Assembly (NCBI GenBank): GCA_002733645.1
Contig: NVWL01000022.1
Location: 1-44,407 of the forward strand
Length of the DNA stretch: 44,407 nucleotides
Direction of reading: 5' to 3'
Origin: Oceanobacter sp.
GTDB lineage: Bacteria > Pseudomonadota > Gammaproteobacteria > Pseudomonadales > Oceanobacteraceae
Shown: positions 1 to 7,596 of the stretch, piece after piece
How positions within the stretch are numbered: the stretch's first letter is position 1
Layout of the letters: each line of letters opens with the position of its first letter
Notes under the pieces: generated by a model
Databases searched by the model: none
What the model was told of the DNA's origin: nothing
The model's input: only the letters and a program-made list of their open reading frames with translations
Made by a program: the position numbers and the translations under genes

Positions 1-45
1 GCCAAAGCTTAATAGTCTAAAGCGTTACAGGACTCACGCGCACGA

Positions 46-59
46 CTGCATGGATGCAG
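46..59. repeat. Short hairpin, REP-like candidate, downstream of hipA
   Basis: CTGCATGGATGCAG is an inverted repeat (CTGCAT, GG, ATGCAG) followed by a purine-rich stretch. It lies in the roughly 136 bases beyond the hipA stop, where I see no gene. The layout of a palindrome around CATGGATG followed by a GA-rich tail resembles dispersed intergenic repeats of marine gammaproteobacteria, but that is recollection. No second copy was found in the window. It could equally be the hipBA 3' hairpin, although no T-run follows. Confidence 0.3.
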
Positions 60-136
60 GAGGTAGGGCGACGCAGGAAGCCAAAGCCGAGCACTACTGC
101 ATAATAAGAGGTGCAAAATATAGTTTCACTTACTCA

Positions 137-1402
137 TTAAACGTTAAACGCCGATTCTTTCATGGCTTGCTCGGCCCGAGTGATCCCTAACCGCTTAGCA
201 ACTTCTTGCCATTGCTTCACCGCATTTAATACTTCATCGTATATTTGCGTGGCTTGAGTTTGAGAAAGTCGGAAGAAGTCTTTCACGTCAAAGGCTAATT
301 GGTAGTCTAAAGCGTTGTCTGCATCCGTAATATTCAAGTGTAGGCCATGCTTACCCACTATCGGGTTTAAGTCATAAGCCGGTGATAACTTCCAACCATT
401 CTTAGTGAGTAAAAAACCATGATTACGCAGGTGATCATCCGTATTGGACACCGCAATATTAAACACGATACGTCGCCATAACTGGGCTAAATCGGCTTCT
501 GTTTGTGCACCTTGTGTGGAAAGAAATTCGGCAATTTCTAAATAACTGGCACCCTGAGATTGCTCGCCATCATAATATTGAAGCTGCGTCATGGCTGATG
601 AAAAATGCAGCCGCTTTTCACCGTCGCGGTCAAACCGTTTGGTTAAAAAGGTATGATACCCAGAGGAAAACTGCCTAACCTCACTTGGAAACATGTCAAC
701 ACCCGCCGCCAAAGCCAACTCATAACAGACCATCTCCCACGCCCCCACGTCATGGGTGTCGTTTAAATTAGGAAACTTGGCAATCCACAAATGGCCTTGT
801 TCATCTGTCACACAAGCCTTAGGCCTTGCGCCGCCTAATGATGAGCCTGGAGAAATCAGCATTTTCAACCAGCGGTAATACTCTTCACTGTCGATGTTAT
901 CGTCTTTTTCAATCTGCATTGCAGCGTGCTCTAACTCTCGTAGAGACGCCATTGGCGGCGCAGCAAATTCAGTATTGTTGTCTAAAAAAGGGCTGTCCAA
1001 GAGGGCATCCGAGCCTGCTCGCTTAAATCGAATACCACCCATACGGTAAGAATCATGTACGCCCAGCAGGTAATCCAACTCGTTTAATCGACTGGTTGCG
1101 CGAATGCCTTTGCGTGCTTCTATAGCCGCACGGCGTTGCATTAAAATACGCCCCCATCTATCAGGGGATGAATCGAGAAATGCACGGAAGTTTTTATCGG
1201 CTTCATCGTTGTAGAGCTCACCTGGGTGAAGCGTCAGCATTGGATCTATTTGCAAGCGATAGTCTGAGGTTAGAAACGCTTTATCGTAGGCAAAACTAAA
1301 CACGCCACCCCGGCTTGAGTCGCTGTAAACAAGCTGTCCTATTAACAGTGGCGCTTCAATTGGCTGCCAGTCGGCAAAGACTTCGACGATTTCACGGTTC
1401 AT
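137..1402 (-). CDS. hipA: HipA-type serine/threonine kinase toxin
   Basis: This is the kinase toxin of a type II toxin-antitoxin pair. Relatives phosphorylate a cytosolic target (glutamyl-tRNA synthetase for E. coli HipA) and cause dormancy. The 421-residue length is normal for the family. Visible features are the N-terminal couple_hipA-like region (residues 1-130), the glycine-rich loop SSLGGARPKA (187-196), the catalytic-loop pattern SNTDDHLRNHG (319-329, with candidate catalytic Asp322/323) and the metal-binding SPAYDLNP (340-347). Its start ATG overlaps the hipB stop codon as ATGA, which indicates translational coupling. The substrate cannot be told from sequence. All kinase motifs appear intact, so the toxin is probably functional. 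Confidence 0.93.
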   Translation of the reverse strand: MNREIVEVFADWQPIEAPLLIGQLVYSDSSRGGVFSFAYDKAFLTSDYRLQIDPMLTLHPGELYNDEADKNFRAFLDSSPDRWGRILMQRRAAIEARKGIRATSRLNELDYLLGVHDSYRMGGIRFKRAGSDALLDSPFLDNNTEFAAPPMASLRELEHAAMQIEKDDNIDSEEYYRWLKMLISPGSSLGGARPKACVTDEQGHLWIAKFPNLNDTHDVGAWEMVCYELALAAGVDMFPSEVRQFSSGYHTFLTKRFDRDGEKRLHFSSAMTQLQYYDGEQSQGASYLEIAEFLSTQGAQTEADLAQLWRRIVFNIAVSNTDDHLRNHGFLLTKNGWKLSPAYDLNPIVGKHGLHLNITDADNALDYQLAFDVKDFFRLSQTQATQIYDEVLNAVKQWQEVAKRLGITRAEQAMKESAFNV

Positions 1403-1704
1403 CTTGAACCTTCCAGCAATTTTATGTTTTGCAGCTTGATACCCACTTCGTCGTGAGCAGCCATTTCTGCAAAATTACCCTCCATGCCAAGTACAGCCAT
1501 GATCTTTAAGTAAGTGCCTATGGCAACGCCCGGATCACCTGCAAAGACTTTGTTCACGGTTTTATGATCAAAGCCAGTTCGTTCGCACAGTATCTTTTTT
1601 GTAAAACCACGTCGTTTCATCGCCAACAACAAGTCCTCACCAAAATGAGTCAAGATTTTGCGCTGCTTTGGAAACAGTACATTGTGTAAATCACGCCTAG
1701 CCAT
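1399..1704 (-). CDS. hipB: HipB-type antitoxin, XRE-family HTH
   Basis: This is the antitoxin and autorepressor of the HipBA pair. It should bind HipA and the operon promoter. A helix-turn-helix occupies about residues 27-60 (TKKILCERTGFDHKTVNKVFAG). I chose the ATG at 1704, giving about 101 residues starting MARRDL. The frame extends to a GTG at 1734, but those extra codons run through a 14-bp palindrome that belongs to a repeated operator set upstream. No strong Shine-Dalgarno marks either start. It is the first gene of the operon, with hipA overlapping by 4 bases. The protein is longer than E. coli HipB (about 88 residues) but within the family range. Confidence 0.85.
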   Translation of the reverse strand: MARRDLHNVLFPKQRKILTHFGEDLLLAMKRRGFTKKILCERTGFDHKTVNKVFAGDPGVAIGTYLKIMAVLGMEGNFAEMAAHDEVGIKLQNIKLLEGSR

Positions 1705-1718
1705 AGCACCAACCCAAA

Positions 1719-1844
1719 GGGACTGTATTCCCACTATTTAATAATTAATGGGAATATAGTCCAACATAGGTATTTAAACAACTTCAAGGTAAATAAAGTA
1801 GGACTGAATTCCCTATTTTAGAGATAAAATAGGATTAATATCCC
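1719..1844. promoter_or_regulatory. hipBA operator array: four related near-palindromes
   Basis: Four copies of a GGACTRWATTCCC-like site are seen: 1720-1732 (GGACTGTATTCCC), 1750-1762 (reverse complement GGACTATATTCCC), 1801-1813 (GGACTGAATTCCC) and 1832-1844 (GGATTAATATCCC). Centre-to-centre distances are about 30, 51 and 31 bases, close to 3, 5 and 3 helical turns. A further inverted repeat with 9-bp arms CCTATTTTA/TAAAATAGG lies at 1812-1833 between the last two. HipB families repress through several operators per promoter, so this is most likely the autoregulatory region. Binding by this HipB is inferred. Confidence 0.65.
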
Positions 1845-1915
1845 ACTTTCAGGTTTTCTTGTGCGTTATCTAAGGCGATGACACGAAGCCCTGAATGCCA
1901 AAAACCACCAAATTA

Positions 1916-1971
1916 CACTTTTATGCGCATAAAAATGTAAAATTCTGCACTTTTCTGCGCGTAAAAAGTGA
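1916..1971. repeat. Tandem pair of TTTTNTGCGCNTAAAA palindromes
   Basis: TTTTATGCGCATAAAA (1919-1934) is a perfect 16-bp palindrome, and TTTTCTGCGCGTAAAA (1951-1966) is a second, nearly perfect copy. Both are preceded by CAC, and they begin 32 bases apart, about three helical turns. They lie between the end of the SEC-C gene and the hipBA operators. They could be a regulator or recombinase binding pair. No neighbouring gene explains them. Confidence 0.5.
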
Positions 1972-2100
1972 GATGCAAATTGAGTGCTCGCCCATGCGTT
2001 GTTGCTGGTCTGAGGAAGCCAGCGGCCAGAAGTCTACACAAAGCTACTTTATGTGTAACAACCTGTAGACCTGTTAAGCCTGAGTAACCATAGCTGCATG
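1972..2100. other. Gene-free spacer with a structured element
   Basis: This is non-coding space between the SEC-C gene and the hipBA control region. It holds an inverted repeat GTCTACA (2032-2038)/TGTAGAC (2064-2070) with an inner complementary pair ACACAAAG/CTTTATGTGT, so a hairpin of about 39 bases is possible. There is no T-run, so it is not a standard terminator. I compared it with integron attC sites and could not find a convincing R'/R'' pair. Confidence 0.35.
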
Positions 2101-3099
2101 TTAAACCGAAAATTGAAAGGTTTGTTTTAATAAAGGTTGTACCTGAACTATTCTGGCGACAGGTTCTCCGTTTAAATAACGTCTTGGATCTATCGTCAAA
2201 AACCCCCAAAACTGTAAAAATCGCTCAATAAACCGTGATTCAATTAACATGCTTAAATTTCTTTCTGGCGAGAAGTATTCGTCCGTAAAAAAGGCCTGTA
2301 GTAAATCAGGAAAAGCCTTCGTCACCTCGTCAATAAGTTGCTCAAAACTGTTATGGCTTTGTATTCGCCACAACATAAACAGCCAAAAGATGCGTAAATC
2401 GACATCTTCTTCAAAACGATCTAAGTAACCCCAGTGATATTTTTCTATTGTGGCTTTTAACATAGGTTTAAAAAATGCGTGTATACCTTGAGCCTGATAC
2501 AGTTTTTGAGCGGATTCTTTAACATGATAACGACCGCTGCGACGATAAATAATATCGGCAATCTCGGCCAGCACTCGGGTGTAGTGCAACGCATTGAATT
2601 TATCTTCATTACTGCCTGCAAACTCGCTGATACTGATATTTATTGGGAACTGAGAAACGGCAAACTCAGGCAATAATTCACTGGCCTGTTTCACCAATTT
2701 AGTTGGCAAATTGCCTTTACTAGTGGCTTTAAATGAGCCGTTATTCTCCATGGCTTCATCAAGAATGAGAGCTAAATAGCGCATTACAGGACTTGTAGAA
2801 AGATCCTCTGGCGTACAGATCTTCACCCACTCTAATTCATCAAACGGTGCATAGAGCCAGTTGGCCATTTGCGTCGGAGACACACCACAAAAATCTGAAT
2901 TCGGCTGGTTATTGCGATCCTGCACTTTGTATTGTAAAGCTGCATTGAGTTCATCGAGGGTCAAATCTGGGTTCATTGCCAGCATGGCTTCAACTTCATC
3001 AGATACTTGAGCATGTTGCTTAGATACGCTGTCCATACAACACCGCTTATATTTTTTTCCACTACCACAATGGCAAGGATCATTACGACCAAGTTTCAT
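2101..3099 (-). CDS. SEC-C metal-binding motif protein of unknown function
   Basis: A 332-residue protein starts with a textbook SEC-C motif, NDPCHCGSGKKYKRCC (residues 6-21; Cys9, Cys11, Cys20, Cys21). This is the zinc-binding module found at the C-terminus of SecA and in many uncharacterised proteins. The remaining 310 residues are mostly helical and rich in aromatic and acidic residues, and match no family I can name. The start is supported by GGGAAGT about 6 bases upstream of the ATG. The gene stands alone next to the HipBA pair, which suggests an accessory or defence-type setting, but that is only context. SEC-C proteins often pair with nucleic-acid or secretion partners; none is visible here. 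Confidence 0.8.
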   Translation of the reverse strand: MKLGRNDPCHCGSGKKYKRCCMDSVSKQHAQVSDEVEAMLAMNPDLTLDELNAALQYKVQDRNNQPNSDFCGVSPTQMANWLYAPFDELEWVKICTPEDLSTSPVMRYLALILDEAMENNGSFKATSKGNLPTKLVKQASELLPEFAVSQFPINISISEFAGSNEDKFNALHYTRVLAEIADIIYRRSGRYHVKESAQKLYQAQGIHAFFKPMLKATIEKYHWGYLDRFEEDVDLRIFWLFMLWRIQSHNSFEQLIDEVTKAFPDLLQAFFTDEYFSPERNLSMLIESRFIERFLQFWGFLTIDPRRYLNGEPVARIVQVQPLLKQTFQFSV

Positions 3100-3366
3100 T
3101 GTTTACTTCCCATATTTATTTTAGGAAAAGCGCTGCGTTTTCCTGCTTGCGAGCGTTTTCGCTTCTAAGCCCAAGGTCACTAAATCAATCCCGGCTCTCA
3201 GTTGATAACTCAGACGCAGGCTAAGAAGAGCACCCCATACCTTTAATGTCTATAAAAGCCAATCTATCTATGACAGTTAATTAAGTGGAAAAATGTCCGT
3301 CATGATTCAGTAAAAGCCAAGAGCAAGTGGTGTTGAGGTTATTAGCGTCTAGGGCAATGAGTCACT

Positions 3367-4986
3367 TCAGGTCAAACAAGGAAATTTCAGCAACACCATA
3401 GTGCCCTCACCCGGTTGGCTGGCAATCTTAAGTTCGCCGCCCAAGTGCATCATGATGTTGTACGCAACCGTTAAGCCTAAGCCGGTGCCATCGCCCACTT
3501 CTTTGCGGGTAAAGAAGGGATTAATTGCGCTCGCAACGTCTTCTGGTTCCATACCAACGCCAGTATCTTTAATCACAAGCTCTACGGCGCTGTCTGTTAA
3601 CTCGGCGGCGACTTCAATAACTCCGCCTTCAGGCATGGCTTCACGCGCATTTTGCAAAATTTTCTCGAGCACCATCTTTACCTGAGGGCGCACACTTCTG
3701 ACCATCGGCAGCTCGCCCATAACCGCAATCACATGAATGTTCTCTAAGCTATTTAAACCACTATCGGAGATCACTTCGTCCATAACTTCCGCAAGATTTA
3801 GATCTTCTTTTGGCAGCTTATCGGCATCGGAAAACGTACGTAACTCATTCACTATATTACGAACACGCTCAAGACTATGTTTGGATGCCGCTATCAGTTC
3901 TGGAGCGTCATCTCGGACAAACTGTAAATCCAATTCGTTGCGCATTCCCTCTAATGCATTACGCACCGCTACATCACTGATGCTCGCTTCGGCGTGTTGA
4001 TACTCTTCAGCTAATTGAATCAGCTCACTCATATACTCACCCAAGGTGGCAATATTGCTGTACACAACCGCCACGGGGTTATTTATTTCATGAGCAATGC
4101 CAGCGGCTAACTGGCCCATCGAGGCCATTCGTTGGGCTTGTAAAAGCAGGTCTTGCATCTGTTTTAGCTGATCTAAGCTGGTTTGAAGATCTTGGTTGGT
4201 TTGATTTAGCTCATGAGTACGCAACCGAACTTTTTCTTCAAGTTCTTCATTTAAGTTTTTGGCCTTCGATTCCGCTACGATGCGCTGTTCCATCTCTGAA
4301 CGCATGGCCACAAGCAAGGCGTTCATTTTACTGCAAAGATCATCCAGTTCAGTGCCTTCCAAGCTTTCTTCAACCTGTAAAGGAACATGGCCTGGCTGTT
4401 GAATGTCGACATCGAGCAAGTTGTTGGTCATGCGCTTGATTGGGCCTGTCAGGCGAGCCCGAAAGACTAAAACAAGCACAATCGCGAGGGCGATGTTTCG
4501 CGTAAGGTCGATAACTAAAGTGAATAATGCACGTCGTTCTTGCGCAACAGTAATTTCTCGTTTGTCGGCATAAACAGATAAACGCCCAATAACACGCGGT
4601 ATATCGGTGTAGCGATCAGGCTCTAGGAGGTCAATATCAAAAATTAGATACACCTCTGGTGACTGCTCAAGCTCGTTTATTCCAAGGCCTTTGTGAACAT
4701 GATAGTCGGTTGTATTTTCAGCAACATTCGCCGCAACAATCGCTCGATAAGGCAGTAGACTCGCTAACTCAGCCACCAAGGTTTCAGTGTCATAATTGTA
4801 AAGTGCTAAGGCGGTCGTGGCCTGACGACCTACGAGTAAGTCTTCGACATCTTGAACAAACTCGGCGGTTTCAGAACGGTAATCGGTAATCACTTGGGCA
4901 CCGCTGAACAACAGTCCGATTAATAGACTCCAGACGATGACTTGTAACGTCAGTTTTTTATCAATCGACGATGAATACTGCGTCAC
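3367..4986 (-). CDS. Membrane-bound sensor histidine kinase (orphan)
   Basis: This is a class I two-component sensor kinase of about 539 residues. Using the GTG start, TM1 is about 12-32, a periplasmic domain of about 120 residues follows, then TM2 about 155-176, HAMP about 177-230, a coiled coil to about 285, and HisKA with GQLAAGIAHEINNP (phospho-acceptor His299). The ATP-binding domain shows an N box (NAREAMPEGG), G1 (DTGVGME) and G2 (GDGTGLGL). I chose the GTG at 4986 because GGAG lies 6 bases upstream; the longer TTG start would include that Shine-Dalgarno. No response regulator gene is adjacent. It may be co-transcribed with the Lrp-type gene 56 bases upstream. The signal is unknown. 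Confidence 0.9.
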   Translation of the reverse strand: MTQYSSSIDKKLTLQVIVWSLLIGLLFSGAQVITDYRSETAEFVQDVEDLLVGRQATTALALYNYDTETLVAELASLLPYRAIVAANVAENTTDYHVHKGLGINELEQSPEVYLIFDIDLLEPDRYTDIPRVIGRLSVYADKREITVAQERRALFTLVIDLTRNIALAIVLVLVFRARLTGPIKRMTNNLLDVDIQQPGHVPLQVEESLEGTELDDLCSKMNALLVAMRSEMEQRIVAESKAKNLNEELEEKVRLRTHELNQTNQDLQTSLDQLKQMQDLLLQAQRMASMGQLAAGIAHEINNPVAVVYSNIATLGEYMSELIQLAEEYQHAEASISDVAVRNALEGMRNELDLQFVRDDAPELIAASKHSLERVRNIVNELRTFSDADKLPKEDLNLAEVMDEVISDSGLNSLENIHVIAVMGELPMVRSVRPQVKMVLEKILQNAREAMPEGGVIEVAAELTDSAVELVIKDTGVGMEPEDVASAINPFFTRKEVGDGTGLGLTVAYNIMMHLGGELKIASQPGEGTMVLLKFPCLT

Positions 4987-5042
4987 TCGCGACTCCAACC
5001 AATAAGCGTTCCATTAGTATAGTCGGCTTAGTGTAAACAGCA

Positions 5043-5525
5043 TCAGGGGATAGCAATGGCGGTTCGATCCACCACTTTGCGCATAACAAAGGACGAGGTC
5101 ACACCGCTCACACCTTCTATGCGCGTCAATCGACCTAAAAGGAACTGCTGATAGGCATCCATATCTTCCACCAAGACTTTCAGTACGTAATCTGCAGACT
5201 GACCAGTAATCAAGTAGCACTCCAAAACTTCGGGGCAGGCTTCAACCTGTGCCTCAAAATTGTTAAACCGCTCTGGCGTGTGGCGATCCATACTGATGTT
5301 AATTAAAGCCAATAGGTCTAAGCCCAAACGCTTAGAATCAAGCAAGGCCCGGTAGCCTGTTATCAAGCCACTGTCTTCCAGTGCTTTTACACGGCGTGAG
5401 CACGGCGAAGGAGATAAGCCGACCTTATCGGCAAGCTCCAAGTTACTTAAACTGCCGTCTTTTTGGAGTAGCTCTAATATATGACGATCAGTGCGATCTA
5501 ACTGTACCGGAGTGATTTTTGCCAC
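5043..5525 (-). CDS. Lrp/AsnC-family transcriptional regulator
   Basis: The 160-residue length is typical of Lrp/AsnC regulators. The N-terminal winged helix-turn-helix is at about residues 8-60 (LDRTDRHILELLQKDG, then LADKVGLSPSPCSRRVKAL), followed by a RAM ligand-binding/oligomerisation domain (about 70-155). It is divergent from leuA across a 291-base AT-rich region with inverted repeats. Control of leucine synthesis in response to an amino acid, and autoregulation, are therefore the natural inference. It is closer to the one-activity Lrp-like group with the SPCSRRVKAL recognition helix than to AsnC. I do not assign it as Lrp itself, since these genomes usually carry many paralogues. Confidence 0.92.
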   Translation of the reverse strand: MAKITPVQLDRTDRHILELLQKDGSLSNLELADKVGLSPSPCSRRVKALEDSGLITGYRALLDSKRLGLDLLALINISMDRHTPERFNNFEAQVEACPEVLECYLITGQSADYVLKVLVEDMDAYQQFLLGRLTRIEGVSGVTSSFVMRKVVDRTAIAIP

Positions 5526-5576
5526 CAGAAATACCCACCTAGCAATTTTAATTCAATAATCGTCATAATATAGACT

Positions 5577-5645
5577 AATTATTGCCAATTAAATCAATAA
5601 TTGTGGCATATTTGCAATCTTTATTGGCAAAACTCTCTCTATAAT
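5577..5645 (+). promoter_or_regulatory. leuA promoter region with Lrp-like inverted repeats
   Basis: A -10 box TATAAT is at 5640-5645. No good -35 sits 16-18 bases upstream, which suggests dependence on an activator. Just upstream is AATTATTG (5577-5584)/CAATAATT (5595-5602), an exact 8-bp inverted repeat with a 10-base spacer. The complementary pair TTGCCAAT (5582-5589)/ATTGGCAA (5623-5630) is also present. Lrp-family sites are AT-rich interrupted palindromes of this sort. Binding by the adjacent Lrp-type protein is inferred. Confidence 0.45.
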
Positions 5646-5816
5646 AATCACATACTGTTGAGGCAGCCGGGGAGTTATCCACACTCCGGTGGCAGAAAGC
5701 TCATAAGGCAGACTGGATAAACTCCTACTGAAGGAGAGACTCACAAGGTCGACACACCCGCCAGACACTAAACAGTTTTTTATCCATATTTAACTTACTG
5801 GAACACGAGAGCCACC
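5646..5816 (+). promoter_or_regulatory. Long structured 5' leader of leuA
   Basis: About 170 bases separate the -10 box from the leuA ATG. Local hairpins are GGAGT (5671-5675)/ACTCC (5683-5687), extended by GCC/GGC, and CTCCT (5722-5726)/AGGAG (5732-5736). A competing long-range helix pairs GGAGTTATCC (5671-5680) with GGATAAACTCC (5716-5726) with one bulged A, so the states exclude each other. A T6 run follows at about 5775-5780 without an obvious stem. I found no leader peptide with leucine codons; the only tiny frame is a GTG with five codons. A metabolite- or protein-responsive leader is possible but unproven. Confidence 0.4.
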
Positions 5817-7502
5817 ATGACACAGCCTGTAAACCCAGAATTCAATCACAGCAAATACCGCGCTTTTCCCAAGGTGCAACTGACTGATCGCACTTGGCCA
5901 GACCAAGCGCTAACAGCCGCGCCACTGTGGTGCTCTGTGGATTTACGTGATGGTAATCAGGCGCTCATCGATCCAATGACGGTTGAGCAAAAAAAGCAGA
6001 TGTGGGCCTTGTTGGTACGCATGGGCTTCAAAGAGATTGAAATTGGTTTTCCATCAGCATCACAGCCCGATTTCGATTTTGCCCGTTGGTTGATTGAAGC
6101 GCGTCAAATACCCAGTGATGTCACCGTACAGGTATTGGTTCAGGCTCGTGACGAGTTGATTGAGCGAACCTATGAGGCGCTTCGTGGTGCTCGCCGTGCT
6201 GTGGTTCATGTCTACAACTCAACCTCACCAGTACAACGTGAAAAAGTATTCGGCGTTGATAAACAAGGCATCATTAATATTGCCCGTCATGGCGCGGGAA
6301 AAGTCATGACAGAAGCAAAAAAATACCCGGATACCGAGTGGGTATTTCAGTATTCACCTGAAAGTTTCTCAAGTACGGAAGTCGAATTTGCTACTGAGGT
6401 GTGCAGCGCGGTCATTGATGTGTGGCAGCCGACACCAGACAACAAAGCGATCATTAATTTACCCGCAACGGTAGAGTCGGCTATGCCGAATATTTTTGCC
6501 GATCAAATTGAGTGGTTTTGTCGCCATGTGAATCGCCGCGACAGTATTACCGTTAGTATTCATACTCATAATGATCGTGGTTGCGGGGTGGCCGCCGCAG
6601 AGCTGGCCTTGCTTGCTGGGGCTGACCGAATTGAAGGCACCCTGTTAGGTAATGGCGAACGCACTGGTAATATGGATATCGTCACCATGGCCATGAATTT
6701 GTATAGCCAAGGTATCGACCCTGAGTTAGACATCAGTATCGCTGACGATATTATTGCCACAGTAGAGTCATGTACCAACATTAAGACTCACCCGCGTCAT
6801 CCGTGGTTAGGCGAATTGGTTTACACCGCGTTTTCAGGTAGCCATCAAGATGCTATCCGTAAATGTTTGGCGGTACAAAAGGACGAAGATTTCTGGGATG
6901 TAGCGTATCTGCCGATTGATCCACAAGACATAGGCCGCACCTATCAATCTGTGATTCGTGTGAATAGCCAATCGGGTAAAGGAGGCGCGAGTTATATCGT
7001 CGAACAGGCGTTAGGTGTGACACTGCCCCGCTGGATGCAAATTGAGCTAGCACAGCACATTCAAAATGCCGCCGAATCTCAGGCGCGCGAACTGAATAGC
7101 GATGAAATTGTTGAAATTTTCACGCAAAGCTTTATGCCGCGTACCGGGCATTACGCATTGGATAGCTACCAAACTGAGCACGATAGTCAGCACCATAGCA
7201 TTCAGGCATCTCTGCTTAGCGCGACCTCAACGATCAGCTTGCATGGTCAAGGCACTGGTAGTTTGAGTGCATTCACCGATGCTTTACATAAAGCGACAGG
7301 GATTGATATTCAGGTGGTCCAGTTTGAAGAGCAAGCTCTGTCTGAAGGCTCAGATGCACAGGCAATTTCGTTTGTGCAGATCAGCATGCAAGGACAACGT
7401 TTTACCGCCGCAGGGCGAGATAACGACACGTTAGCTGCAAGTCTTCAGTCCATTATTAACGCGGTTAATATTGCAATTAATAATGGCGTTAAAGCCGCTT
7501 AA
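5817..7502 (+). CDS. leuA: 2-isopropylmalate synthase, long form
   Basis: This enzyme condenses acetyl-CoA with 2-ketoisovalerate, the first committed step of leucine synthesis, in the cytosol. The 561 residues match the long LeuA class seen in Pseudomonas and actinobacteria. The N-terminal TIM barrel carries LRDGNQALIDPM (metal and substrate site, about residue 43) and SIHTHNDRGCGVAAAELALL (HxH metal ligands, about 247-249). The C-terminal LeuA dimer/allosteric domain spans about 440-555 and should bind leucine for feedback inhibition. The ATG follows ACGAGAG. No leuBCD neighbours are present, so it is a lone leu gene, as is usual in this group. The divergent Lrp-type regulator and structured leader suggest transcriptional control in addition to feedback. 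Confidence 0.97.
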   Translation: MTQPVNPEFNHSKYRAFPKVQLTDRTWPDQALTAAPLWCSVDLRDGNQALIDPMTVEQKKQMWALLVRMGFKEIEIGFPSASQPDFDFARWLIEARQIPSDVTVQVLVQARDELIERTYEALRGARRAVVHVYNSTSPVQREKVFGVDKQGIINIARHGAGKVMTEAKKYPDTEWVFQYSPESFSSTEVEFATEVCSAVIDVWQPTPDNKAIINLPATVESAMPNIFADQIEWFCRHVNRRDSITVSIHTHNDRGCGVAAAELALLAGADRIEGTLLGNGERTGNMDIVTMAMNLYSQGIDPELDISIADDIIATVESCTNIKTHPRHPWLGELVYTAFSGSHQDAIRKCLAVQKDEDFWDVAYLPIDPQDIGRTYQSVIRVNSQSGKGGASYIVEQALGVTLPRWMQIELAQHIQNAAESQARELNSDEIVEIFTQSFMPRTGHYALDSYQTEHDSQHHSIQASLLSATSTISLHGQGTGSLSAFTDALHKATGIDIQVVQFEEQALSEGSDAQAISFVQISMQGQRFTAAGRDNDTLAASLQSIINAVNIAINNGVKAA

Positions 7503-7562
7503 AAGCTACGTAGTTAAAAGGCAGGAGGATGACAGCCTGCCCACTGCTGTCCCATAGCTTTT
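7501..7562 (+). terminator. Probable leuA terminator (two nested stems)
   Basis: Immediately at the leuA stop, AAAAGCTA (7501-7508) pairs with TAGCTTTT (7555-7562), enclosing a second stem GGCAGG (7520-7525)/CCTGCC (7536-7541). The distal arm ends in TTTT. It is a plausible but not classic intrinsic terminator. Confidence 0.45.
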
Positions 7563-7596
7563 AAGCAGTACTGCATCTGATAGCAAACAGTGTTTG

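Noticed and set aside
13-316. 14-base direct repeat TAGTCTAAAGCGTT at 13-26 and 303-316
   Set aside because: A few exact 14-base repeats are expected by chance in 44 kb, and the second copy is inside the hipA coding sequence.
1980-2105. Possible integron attC site after the SEC-C gene
   Set aside because: A GCTTAAC box and a hairpin are present on the minus strand, but no matching GTTRRRY partner or paired L boxes could be placed, and the hipBA side shows no second site.
1913-2209. 98-residue minus-strand frame
   Set aside because: It overlaps the end of the SEC-C gene in another frame, runs through the palindrome pair, and has no ribosome site or recognisable protein.
5646-5816. Classical leucine attenuator peptide
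   Set aside because: There is no leader frame with consecutive leucine codons and no hairpin directly before the T6 run.
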